Positions 37,297-48,526 of a stretch of 64,000 nt of DNA are shown piece after piece. Each line of letters begins with the position of its first letter. Position 1 is the first letter of the stretch. The stretch lies in assembly GCA_965153455.1 (NCBI GenBank), contig OZ234494.1:20026001-20090000 (forward strand), in the 5' to 3' direction. The position numbers were made by a program, and so were the translations under genes. Origin of the DNA: Sphagnum compactum (lineage: Eukaryota; Bryophyta; Sphagnopsida; Sphagnales). The notes beneath the pieces were generated by a model. It had not been told where the DNA came from. It searched no databases and worked only from the letters and a program-made list of their open reading frames with translations.

Positions 37297-38250
37297 CTAG
37301 TTTGAACCCCGTGCCTAATGCACAGGTGTGTTATTTCGACCACCTAAAGCTAAGGTTCCATTAAAGAGCGTTGCTAATAGTTTAGCACATTCTTTGGTTC
37401 ATGTTTTAGTTTTTTTTTCAAACTTTTATTTTTTATTTTTATTTTTTTATGTGTTTTCTGTTATTATTATTATTATTATTTATAATAAAAATAAAGTGTT
37501 TCTTTTTCACTTTTGTATTTTTGTTTATTTGGATGCAAGTTTGAAGTTTGGAGAAAGAAGACACACCTCATTCTTTTTCAAGTAGGGTTTTTCTTCATTA
37601 TTATAAGTTTTTTTTTTCTTATTTTCTACTCTTTATTTGGTTTCTTCTTTTTTGTAATCTTTTTTCTTTTAAAATGATTTTACTGTATTTCCCTTTCCTT
37701 GTTTCATTTGTTTCCATTCCTTTTTTATAGTTTTTGTGTTTTTACTTTTTTTTGTTTATGTTTGTTTCATGTTTTAATTTTTTCTATTCTTATTTTGTCT
37801 ATCTTCATTTTTTTTTATTTTGATGTGTTTATTTATTTATTTAGTTTCTATTTTCTTTTCCAAAAAATTTCTAGTTTTTCTAATATGTTTTATAATAAAA
37901 ATAATTTAAAACAAACTTTTTATTTTTGTTTGATTAGATGCAAGTTTGAAGTTTGGAAAAAGAAGACAAACCTCATTTTTTTTTCAAGTATGGTTTTTTT
38001 TTCTCTTTCTTTTGCTCTCCGTTTCGTTTCTTATTTTTTGTCATCTATTTTTTAATTTTCTTTTAAGATTATTTTACTGTATTTTCTTTTTTTGTTTCAT
38101 GTTTAAGTGTTTACAAAAAATTTCTAATTGTTAAAGTGTTTTTCTGTTTTTATTTTTTTTCTAGTTTTTTCCCTTTTTCAAATATATATTTGTTCTGTTT
38201 GGATGGATGACGGAATGGATGACGGGATGGATGACGGACGGATGGATGGA
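37297..38250 (-). mobile_element. Helitron-like element, minus strand (5' end uncertain)
   Basis: Reading the minus strand, the 3' terminus is TGTGCATTAGGCACGGGG, then TTCAAA and CTAG at 37300-37297, with T immediately after. A short hairpin a few bases before CTRR, with T as the flanking base, is the Helitron signature. The plus-strand element ending at 60675 has nearly the same terminus. The interior (37390-38170 on the plus strand) is extremely T-rich and holds two copies of a segment with GCAAGTTTGAAGTTTGGA, then AAAGAAGAC and CCTCATT (near 37536 and 37940), so it has an internal duplication of about 400 bp. A GGATGACG-type tandem tract (38201-38250) may mark the 5' side. No Rep/helicase is encoded, so it is non-autonomous. 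The apparent Phe-rich frames are T-tract artefacts. Confidence 0.55.
38201..38250. repeat. GGATGACG-type short tandem repeat
   Basis: The 12-bp phrase GGATGGATGACG or close variants repeats about four times. In one frame it reads MDDGMDDGMDDG, which has no protein significance here. Confidence 0.8.
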
Positions 38251-38753
38251 AAACTTCATTTCATCCCCAAGCTTCACGACCACGACGTCCTTTACTATAT
38301 AGAATACTTCCCCCAATACTCCCTCCATCAAAGGAGGCTAGTTGTGAACGTGAACAATAACTTGAAAGGAGCTTTAGGAAATTTTTAATAATTACATTGG
38401 GAGCACTGAATGGAACAAAATGAAGGGTAATTTGTAATGATTACTTGGAATGTTGTGAACTGTAGTGAGAATGTTGCGAACATTGGGAACAATTATATGG
38501 GCAATTATTGGACTCTTTTGGGGGCTTTATGAGGATTTCACAAAATTTAAGAAAGTTATTATTTCGTTGCCTCTGTTTAGTGTTTGCCCAAAGACTGATG
38601 CACGATGTGGCTCTCAATATTAAGGGTACGATTAAGCATCAAGCACTTGGATGGGGGCATTCCCACAAATAAGGGGCTGAGGATGAGGTGATAGCTGAGG
38701 AAGTGGAAATTTTACAGGCATAATATCTGTTTCCTCGACTCTAAACAATCTAA

Positions 38754-38962
38754 AGGTGTGTTCACATTTGGTGTTAGGGACCCAAGTGTTGAGTCCATTA
38801 ACACCATACTAGTCATTTAAGACTTAAACTTATCATGAAGATTTTATGTTAAACTAACATTCACTTAACATTAACCTATCACCCATTTAACATTGGGTGC
38901 CACCTAGGATGCCACCTAGATTTTCACTTAATGTTGATTTAAGATCAAGTGTGAATGCACCA
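38754..38962. mobile_element. PIF/Harbinger-like MITE, copy 2 (about 209 bp)
   Basis: It is collinear with the MITE at 28184-28396 along its whole length: GTTCACAT..GGTGTTA near the left end, AACACCA, TATCATGAAGATTT, ATCACCCATTT, GATGCCACCTAGATTTTCAC and GTGTGAATGCACC at the right end. Terminal repeats have diverged (left GGTGTGTTCACA, right TGTGAATGCACC) and the target duplication is no longer exact, so this is the older copy. Confidence 0.8.
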
Positions 38963-41475
38963 ATAGACTAATTGATATAGCATTTAAAGTAATGACACAT
39001 TAAAACCCTCACAATATTAATTAATTTTAGGGTTGCAAGAAAATTTTAATTGTCCAGACCCTTCACAGGAAGAGAAACTAAGTGACTTGGTTTTTAAATT
39101 TTATTAGCTATATATAGCTAGGATGGAACCTCACTCATAAGGTAGCACATCTCTAATGGGTCCTTACAGTTTCATTAGGTGCCTCGTTTCATTTTCTCTA
39201 TTTCTATTACACATTCTTTTTTTTAAATTATAGAAATTACACAATTCAAATAGATAATTCAGTGAGTCCAATTGGGAAAATTGAATGATTATTCAATTCT
39301 TTTATGGTAGGCCTCAAAGTTTGAAGAGGCGGCCCTCACAGAGGACCTTCCTTATCGGGGGCCTCAGATCTCCTAAACAACGCTACTAAGGATCATCTTC
39401 TCCACAGTCCACCACTGCAACGCTCTGGAAACACAGTGTTGTCATGTGATTGCAGAGAAAGACAGGGCGGCAGGTGGGGCGGAAGATAGTATCTGTGGAT
39501 AGTATACGCCCCACTGTATCCAACAACTCCGAGGAAGACGACATATTGAAATGCGTATAGATACAAAGCAGCATCCATATAGCTAGCATTGTAGTGCAGT
39601 TATTTGAATCTTTAAAGAACCATCGGTTCTCGTTCTTTAAATATTTGAGAATCGGAGAACCGTCGGTCTGATTCTTTAAAAAACTTTCAGAACAAAGAAT
39701 GGTGGGTCTCCATTATTTCAAAAAACCTCAAAGAACTGGCGGTTTTTACAAAAGAACCAGTGCAGAATGGGCGGAGTCAATTTTTTGAGAATCATGGTTA
39801 TATACCAGAATCAGGTGTTTTTTAGTTTGTTGTCGGGTTTTTGGTGCCTCTCAAATCTCCCACAAATTTGAGAGAAGAGAGAATTCCTCTATGCCAGATA
39901 CCCTTTTGCAATGTATAGGTTTAGGTTTTGGAGCAATTTTACACCACATTTTACACCACAAGTTGAAAAAAAAGAACTTTGTGTAACATCATTAACAATC
40001 ATGCCAGAAAAGATTTAGCATTACTTAGTTGGTGAGATGATTTTTTTATAAAATGTTGGTAGAAAACTGGTGAAAAACTGTCGAAAAACTGAAAACTGTC
40101 TCACAAATGATCAAAATTTTCTTCCAAGGAATTTTTTTTTTCTGAAAAATTTGGCAAATGTTATTCCCAAAAAATTTGAATTCGTGACAGAATATTCTAT
40201 TTTTAATTTTGAGGTTGAAATTTCGCAAAGTTTGACCACCGAAAAATAAAATAAAATCACAGATTACAAATGGTTGTGGTGAGGATCATTGTGGTGAACA
40301 TACATACAAGTGTCTTGGAGACTTCAATATCTGAATGGTATTACTACCCAACAATTTGTCATCTTCATAATTTTAGTGACAAGAAATTTGGAGGAATTGG
40401 TATAAATTTTGCATAATTCTATTGTATGGTAGTCCCTAGACAATTTAATTTTGTGCATTTTTTTCTGGTACAATCATCCCTAAACAATTCATTACCCATC
40501 AACATCTATTTATGAAGCAAGGTAGTTTGTTTTGTATTGTCATGTTGAGATATCCCAAACCATGGCGATTCATGCCAAGCTCTTGGAAAACTCTGGTACC
40601 AGTGCTTTTTTTAAAGGATTTTGTGATTTAGCCAGGGTGCCAATCATCCAGAAAAAAAGTTAGCCAAATTTGGCTACATACTACTTGAAAACAAATAGAA
40701 TCCTTCTATTTCTTGAGTACCTACTGGAACTTATGATAAAGATCTGAGTATTTAGAATCTGTTTCTTCAAAATCTGGCAAATTTGGGTTTTTTTTTCCCA
40801 TGAAAAATCCTTTGCTTATAGGTTGATGAAAGCATACTTTTCAGGTCGAAATTTGACTAAAATTTCCCCAGTTAAACAAACACTGCCCCATACCTTATCA
40901 AAGATGCAAGTCCTTCATATCATTACCTATACCATCTAATATACCATCATCCCTACAAATCTAACCATATGATAATATCCTGTTGGTGATTTTCAAGCTG
41001 TTAAAACTTAATATTGAATTCGCTGTGGGAGCGGTAAAAGGGAGAGGAGAGATAGCAATTGACATGGAAGCATAAAATACAATTCCTACTTGCACCCTCT
41101 GTTCTGCTAAAGAATCACAGATGCAACAGTTTACTGTCACTGTAATTGTGCAACTGGATTGGCGAGCATGTGCAGTGGATAAAAGGAAATGCTACCAAAA
41201 GAATTGCTCTCAAATTAAATGATGCTGACAAACAAAAGCTTAATTCAGATCTGACCCTAGAAGTTGCTATGCTAACCTCCCTCCGCTTGAAAATCCAAAA
41301 CTCTGCACTGTATGAAAGTTTTCTTCTTTGCCACATGGCCACCGACAAAGTAAAAACTCGGTGCCTCTTTGCAGACAAATTCAAGTCATAAAACCCTTTG
41401 CCTAACAACAGTAAAAATCTCACAAACTCTAAAGCCACAACCCACATGAGAGACATGATAAAGGTGTCTATGCTG
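38963..41475. other. Intergenic DNA with dispersed repeats
   Basis: A less AT-rich patch at 39386-39589 holds a 67-codon minus frame (HFNMSSSSELLDTVGRIL) that I cannot assign. At 39600-39780 GAGAACC- and AAAGAAC-rich short repeats occur. About 40500-40610 matches 3630-3740 (AAGGTAGTTTGTTTTGTATTG followed by GAGAT). About 40640-40790 contains AGCCAAATTTGGCTA, a member of the repeat family also at 55.26 and 59.77 kb. Confidence 0.45.
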
Positions 41476-44400
41476 CTACTTTCCTCGGCCTCGTCCCCGG
41501 GCCCGACCTCTTGCAGGAAGAGCACTTTCACTAGCAGCCACAGCAGCTCCTGATCTTCCCCGTCCCTTTTTAGTTGGAGGCCCATCATCACTAAAAGCAC
41601 CATTCCTCGTAGCAGCTTTAGAAGTTCCACTGCCTCGACCTTTGCCTCGACCTCGCCCACCTGCAGCTCATCCATAGGAAACTCAAAGAGATCTCAAATT
41701 GAACCCTTGATCACAGAAAACAAGGCATTAAAGCACCCTGAATCCAGCCTGTTCTCTACTCTCATGGGGTTGCTCAAAGTGGGCACTTACAACTCCAGTG
41801 CAGTAAGCCAAATAAACCAAAAACAGGAAAGCCTTCAGATTATGCATATCTTAGAAAAGCTCCAGCTCAAATGACACAAAGATGTCAACTTGATGAAGGT
41901 CAGATCATAATGTCTAAAAAATCAAAGCTCTGATGCTGACTGCCTTTCAGAAGGTCAAAAATAGGAAAGAACAGTAACCTTTGGCTTTGGGCTTGTCGCT
42001 ATCATCATCACTTTCATCCTCATCAGACTCAGACTGAGCCTTTTTCTTTGATGGTTTTCCACGGCCCCTTCCAGCAGCCTTCCGCTTCTTTTCAGGTGCT
42101 TCCTCTACTTCTTCGTCCATTTCCTCCTCGTCAACTGCTTCTATATAAAAAAGCATTTTACTACCAAGCCAAAACCTTACAGACTAATTTCCACACTGCA
42201 CCAAAAGACCCTCAGAAGACTATCATCAGGTCAAAGGACAAAGGAGATACCTTGAATAGACTCTTCTGCTTCAAAAACTTCAAGCTGCAGGGAATGAATA
42301 TATACAATCTCATGAGTATCAGGAAAACTCCATATTTATGATTATGAGAACCAAACCTTTTCCTTGAAGTCAAAGAAAAACTTCCCAATAACGACTGAAG
42401 AACCAGGAAGAAGAAAAGAACAGAAGGGTAAACTTGAACAGGAACAATAAAACTAGGAATATGAACAACAGAGACAGTCTCTCACTTGTTCATGGACCAG
42501 CAACAGTAACATGTCTGATAGCTGCAGGAACGAAGGCAAGTTTTGATGTTCCCAATCCGTGATGACCTAATCAGTGTCAAAATTGGTGGAAACAGACATG
42601 TGGGGTGATGAGAAGACATAATACCTCCTTGAACTTCTCTGGAGCTTTGGAGCGGTCCACTATGAATGCTGAGTGTCCAAGTCCACATGCCACACTGCAC
42701 ATGTCCACCAGTTCACAGTAACCCCCAATTTTGTGTTAGTAAACTGCCTTGAAAACAAGTCCATTAAATTCTGTACCTTTAGACCACATGTAATAGTATG
42801 AACAACATCTAGATTTATGCACACATGATCACCATTGCCTTTTGACTCAAACCATAAAGGTGAAATGTGCATGCATGTTGGCAGTTGGGAAGGTAACCAG
42901 AAGCCTGACCTTATGACATGCAATCCTTCAAGGGCATCTATTTTCTTTGGATTTGCTGAGGACCTGGCACAATCAAAGCCTCCCCCAACCACCCCAGCAA
43001 GTAGTTAGAATGATTACAATGTTAAAACAGTAAGACCAGGTCATGCAGTTCTAGTAGGAGCGAACATCTCCACCTAATACAATGATGATATAATACTATA
43101 GACTCATCAATTCAGTATCCAACAGAAAAGAAACAGGAGAGAAAAGATGATGTGATGCCCATACTTGGGACCTGTAGGACCATAGCCAAGCTCTCCATAA
43201 AGTGCAGTCCCCCAGCTTATGCATGACTCTTCCGCAGCTGCCAGACTAGTTGTATTTCCACAGTCTAAACTCCTTATAGACCACCCACTTTAACCCCCAA
43301 CCATGCCCACTTATTAATATCCTGCTGTCAATATAACTTTCCACCAGTCATGAAATTGAGAAGCATGCATGAAAGTGTAAGCTCAACACATCCAACATGA
43401 TCAAGCAACTGACTCTTACATAAAAAATTCCTTTTGCTTCAGAATCAAACAGGTGGACAATCAAAGAGAATCACACCTCAAGTCAAGGACAGGCTTGGGG
43501 TACATCCAGTTATCACCTGTAGTCTTCACGCGACCCCACATGTACAGTTGACCACCCGCTACATAAACCAAATATTCCAATGATGTCAAAACAAAACACA
43601 TGTGACTGCAAATTAACATGAATTATAAATGCCTAATTCAGTACTACTATGACTTGACCAGATACACCTCTGGAGACAGCAGCCTGCAGATATACCAGCA
43701 GTGGCAGCTGAGTAAGCAGAGCCTGCAGCAACCAGCGAATTGGGGGGCAGAACATTTGCCCTCTGAAATGTCTCCACTACACGTGGTGTCCACTCATCTT
43801 TTTGCTCCTTGTGTCCCAACCTGCACACACTTCAAGCTGATTAAAACATGTGTCGTCAAGCACCATTGATCTTGGTCAGTGCATATATAAGAACATAAAC
43901 AATCAATCCTCTGCAAGGGTGTGAAGTGTCTGAAAAGTTCACCTGCCATGACCTCCAAAGCCCCAGCTGCAGACATTCCCCCATTCCCAAAACAATAATA
44001 CAGAATGATCAGTCCAAGATGCTTGTAGTCAACTCCACAACAGAAGGTCAGCAGCCAGAGAAAAGAGGACATCTGAAAAGCAACAACTGCATATTTCTCC
44101 ATCTTGCATCTATGAGATTGCAGAGGAAACTCCATAACAACAATTTGAATATAAAACAACTAGAATGTGTTTGATGACAACAAATGCATAGTTCACCATA
44201 ATGTACCAAAACAACTCAAAGGATACCAAGTACACAAAGGGGAAAGGGCATTACGTATACACAAAGCCACCAGAGTCCACTGCCACTGCAAGAATATACA
44301 ATAGTGTTATCTCATATATGTGACATGAACTTTGGACTATCCTTCACCATTCCCACTGTCTGCTCCAAACTTTTTGTGACTTGCATGAGTTTATGCTCTT

Positions 44401-47400
44401 GTCCACCATCTTCTTACGAATACATCCTCACATTTGCCACAACTAAAACAAATGCTACTAAAGACACATCAATTTGATGTTCTTTCTTACCACATGTTCT
44501 ATTTAAGCTAGTATACTCCAGTGGAATAGTGAACATACATCTATGAGAGTGCAGAAAAAATTATGCAATAACACTTTGAAGCTAACCATAGTAGTCAGTT
44601 CCAGAAAAAACAAAACTACCACAAAATATCAAACCATCACCATCATCATGTATAGCAGTGACTGGCTGCCATTACTCCCCAATGACTTCGGGAGCTCCTG
44701 ACAGTGCAGTGTTGAACATGCTTTCAATTCAACAACCCAGTAACAGAGGACAGTGAGCTGGCTTTTATATAACAAACAGTTGAAGGAGGTTCTTACCTTC
44801 AAAGAACCAATGTATTGTAGCAGGATTCAGCTTTTCCCTGGTCTGTTTTTCCAATCTGTTCAATGCTTAAGTACATCTATTGGCATCTGTGTTCAAAGTT
44901 TGCATTGATCCAGTCAATAGTCTCAAACAAGGAGAAGGGGATTCAGGGTACAGGGAGGGCCAGAACAAACCACTGTGATTGTTGCCACAGGCAACCTTTA
45001 TGACAGTCTTTGTTGCTAATGAGCTGATAGCACGAGGCCGAGGCTGTGCCTCATACACCAGCCGAACTGAGCCTTCTTTTGAATTGTACTGCAACAAAGT
45101 TTGCAAGCTGTGTTCAAAAGAACTTCCCTTCAAAAGGTTCATATCACTGAGGGCATAAGCTTCCAATTTCATCCTGATCACTGCTCCATTCAAAAGGACA
45201 AGAATTAAGACCCATTGTACACTTGATTACCTCATTATCTGTTCCATGACCAAGCTGGCCATACTGGGGCAAGCCTGCCGACCTGCACCCATCAGAGGAA
45301 AACAATGTGTGGGCCGTGCATGAAACTCTGAAGACAAGGATTATAAATCTGATACCAAATCTGGCAAATAAATGAGCCATCAGAGTAGAAAACACAGCAT
45401 TACATTGGAGGCTTCAGGAAGAGGGCTTGGAAGTCATTTACATTACAGTAGCACCTTCAATGGATGTGAGCCAGATGGTGAATTCAGCACCACATGCAAC
45501 AAATGTAGCATCAGTCACCAGACTCCGAACTGGTGACTTCTCACTCTCTGTAAATTCCACCAACAAACGTGAGACAATTGAAGCAGACAATGTACAAAAC
45601 CCACCAATCTTCATAAGTATCAAGAACTTGACGAAAACCCTAACTGCAAGAACAATCAGTGATTTTCTGCAACGCTGATGCTCCTGAGACTACAAGAGAA
45701 CTCCAGTAAACCTACAACAATTCAGGAAATCAGGCCTCAGCAAATAAGAATCCAACAGATTGGAGCTCACCTTCTTTAACAAAGCCAGCTCCGAGTTGAC
45801 CATGCTTGTTGAAACCAAATGCTAATGATTCTCCCTTGCTTGTGACCACTACTGTATGTGCACGCCCTGCTGCAGCCTTTACCACTTTGTACCTGAAGAA
45901 AGCTCAAAGTGTGCAAAGCTCAGATTATGTCATAGCAAGAAATGACAATGCCAATAAAGCACAAACACCCATGCAGTAAAGGGTTGCACCTACTTGGACA
46001 AGGCTGTGACTACTGTTGGTGACGATCGTGTTGAAAAGTCACCAAGACCCAGCTGTCCTTTCTGCAATACAATACCCGGAAAATGATTCCATCCTTTCTT
46101 ATCATAGGACACAAACAAAGGCAAGGAGACAGAAAACGTGGTCAGGTTACGTCATCATCCTTTGACTGAGTTTGAACAAAATCATCCATACAGGTTCTAG
46201 TAAAACCCTTTACTTACAACACTACACAACACAAAAATAAACACCAAGATGATTGACATTTCCAGACCAAACAACAAACAGACCCCAAGAACTGAAGAAG
46301 AGGAGAAACAGGCAAAGATGGCAGAAAGATTGGAAAGAGAAGGGGAAAGTAGAGCATTGAACAGGAGCAATTATCTATTCATGAAAATCTGTGGGAGTCT
46401 CTAATTTGACCAGCAACCTGATATAGAATCTTGTCATAATGAAAAATACCATTCTTTCCACCCTGAATTTGTCAGCTCACAACAGTGGCTACAGGGGAAT
46501 GCAAGACAAGATACCAACCTGCCAACAGAGTCTTCTCTCACAAATCTAGAGGTAACAGGAAGATGCAGCTGTGTTGTGGGTAAGAACATTGAGCAATTTT
46601 GGACAAAAATTGTGAACATGCAAGAAATAAATCAGATAAATAATCAACATTTAAAGAGGGGGGGAAAGGAAGACGATGAAAGAGGAGTTCAAGCACAAAG
46701 AGATGCATCCTTCTCTCCAATCAGACTTAACCCCGCAATTCAAGAGGATAGATCAAGTAGGTTAAATACCTCATTGCGGCCCCATGTGAAGCACCGTCCA
46801 TTCACATCTAGAGCTATACAATGGCATGAGGCTGCATAAGCATTCAGCAGTCCATAATCGTCAAAACCCATGACCCATGACCTAAGTGTCTGCCAGCTTA
46901 TAACTCAAGACATGACTGCATGCATCTTTGCCTGATGACTCAAAAGACCATCCATATAGCAAGCATTTCAACACAAGCAGCAACATAGGATCAAGCAAGT
47001 CACTCATTTTCCAGCACCATGTATAATCTCCTCTCATTTTCAGAGCTACCTAGTTAAATCCAGTGTTGCTATATTGCTGTATTTGAAGAGCATTCAGTAG
47101 ATATACACCTCACCTCAACAGGTGAAACATAAGGTAAATTTGAGTTTCTAATGCCTATGTTCCAATGTTTTGTCTTTCTTTCTCAGGAGAGATGTTTAAA
47201 AGTACTTTACCAGTACAGAAAAAAATCAGAAGGAAACAGGCAGGTTGCAACAGATTGCAAAAGAAGAATTTCCTACTAATCTTCCCATCATTATTCACAT
47301 GGCTTCCTAAAACCTCACATCTGCAAAATGCTCTTTCTAATATTCTCATTGCAAAAATAACTTGTAACCTGATACAGAGCTTTAGATCTTCATTTCAAGT

Positions 47401-48084
47401 AGAGCAAATTCTTTGCTGGTCTGATCCAAAGGTAACCTGGTGCAGAGTCTCAAACTTTGCAGAGTACAGGTTGTGCATCTGTTAAACCCTAGGGAAGGAA
47501 CCCTAATAAGAGAAAACCCTAGGAACAGCAAACGATACCACATGAAAGTCCGGAAGTTGACTTGCGAAGGATGAAATGAAAGAGTCCGCAATTTGCAACA
47601 AAAGGAGATGGAAATGCCGTTGTAACAATTGCGGAGTTTTAACATCTTCGAAGATGGTCTATGGAGAAGCACTTGACCTCAAATGCTTTGCAAAAACCAA
47701 ACCCCAAAAAGAAGCAAGAGCATCGCTGGCTCTCAAAGAGCAAGTTTAGATGAGAAAAAGGGCCCTTCCTTCTTATTATCCTTCAACTCCGCCACAAGAA
47801 ATGTGTTAACACTAAACCAGGTCCAAAAAGGAGACACTAACTAATCAGAGGGACAGAAAGAAAGAGAATGGAAAACGACCTGATCCAGAAGCAACGAAGG
47901 CGATATCGATGCCTTGTAAGGCAGCGAGACGAGTGGGTAAGAAAATCCCACGCGCTCCGCCGTCCGTCTGTTTCTTTCCTATAGCTTCCCAGTTTGAACC
48001 CCCGCAGAACAAAAGCTCCCCTGCCTTGGGTTCTTCCTCCTCATTCTTCTTCGCCTCGGATGACACCTGCGCTTTCGCCGCCAT
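41476..48084 (-). CDS. RCC1-repeat (RCC2-like) protein with acidic and Gly-Arg-rich C-terminal tail
   Basis: Seventeen minus-strand exons keep frame: 48084-47880, 46831-46770, 46061-45994, 45892-45771, 45547-45442, 45282-45231, 45088-44971, 44285-44255, 43966-43943 (24-nt microexon), 43820-43696, 43558-43477, 43287-43165, 42963-42910, 42694-42625, 42284-42251, 42140-41979 and 41660-41476 (TAG). The product has 540 residues. It opens with an E/K-rich segment and GELLFCGGSNWEAIGKK, then RCC1 blades such as CFTWGRNEKGQLGLGD, AFGFNKHGQLGAG, AGLPQYGQLGHGTDNE, YTWGFGGHGRLGHKEQKDEW, GGQLYMWGRV, CISWGTALYGELGYGP and VACGLGHSAFIVDRS. The tail alternates acidic runs (DEEEMDEEVEE, SDEDESDDDSD) with basic ones and ends in repeated Gly-Arg dipeptides. 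The blades form a seven-bladed propeller. RCC2/TD-60 relatives act on small GTPases and chromatin or cytoskeleton; the plant role is inferred only. The tail suggests nuclear location and nucleic-acid binding. The Met used is the first ATG; a GTG-started extension is rejected. Confidence 0.94.
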
Positions 48085-48380
48085 TCCCACAACGCCGGAT
48101 CTTCGTTTAGCAAGTGATGATGAGAAAGCTCAATGCCTCGCCCTATAATCAAAAAAACGCTTTCGAGCTCCGTCTCGCAAAGCTCGTGGCACTTTGTCGC
48201 GCTCGCTCTTCGTTTCCCCCGCGCTTGGCGTCCCGCCGGCGCGGGTGCGCGGGTGCGCGGGTGTTCGCCGTCGCCCCGTCGTCTCTTGATCATCAGACCC
48301 GTCACCCGTCCCGTCCTGGCGACGGAACCTGCTGAGCCGGTCACCCACTTCGCTCTCTGTTTTTGGCCGTGCCTTGTAAG
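48085..48380 (-). promoter_or_regulatory. GC-rich upstream region of the RCC1-repeat gene
   Basis: A locally GC-rich island (CCCGTCGTC, CGCCGGCGCGGGTGCG, CCGTCCCGTCC) lies immediately upstream of the minus-strand start codon, in strong contrast to the AT-rich surroundings. It is the expected place for promoter and leader. No clear TATA box was found. The open frames here on both strands are composition artefacts. Confidence 0.5.
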
Positions 48381-48445
48381 GCAGGGATATTGTGTTGAGA
48401 ATCATTATAGAGTACAGTAACTTCAAGGGACTTTCCCCCCTAGAA

Positions 48446-48526
48446 ACTAGGTTAGATGATTCATCCAACTCAACTAGGTTAGATGATTCATCCAGATCAA
48501 CTAGGTTGGATGATTCATCCTAATGA
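48446..48526. repeat. 27-bp tandem repeat, three units
   Basis: Units 48446-48472, 48473-48499 and 48500-48526 each begin ACTAGGTT(A/G)GATGATTCATCC and differ at few positions. The near identity suggests a recent expansion. Confidence 0.9.

Noticed and set aside
37328-38134. Several Phe-rich 'membrane protein' frames
   Set aside because: They are translations of T-rich tracts inside the Helitron-like element and have no codon structure.
41115-41675. 186-codon minus-strand open frame
   Set aside because: It overlaps the last exon of the RCC1-repeat gene in another frame. The frame joined to upstream exons by splicing (Gly-Arg-rich, ending at the TAG at 41476) is the real one.
48133-48468. 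Arg/Ala-rich frames on both strands around 48.1-48.4 kb
   Set aside because: They come from the GC-rich promoter island; neither has a family match or splice link to an exon.
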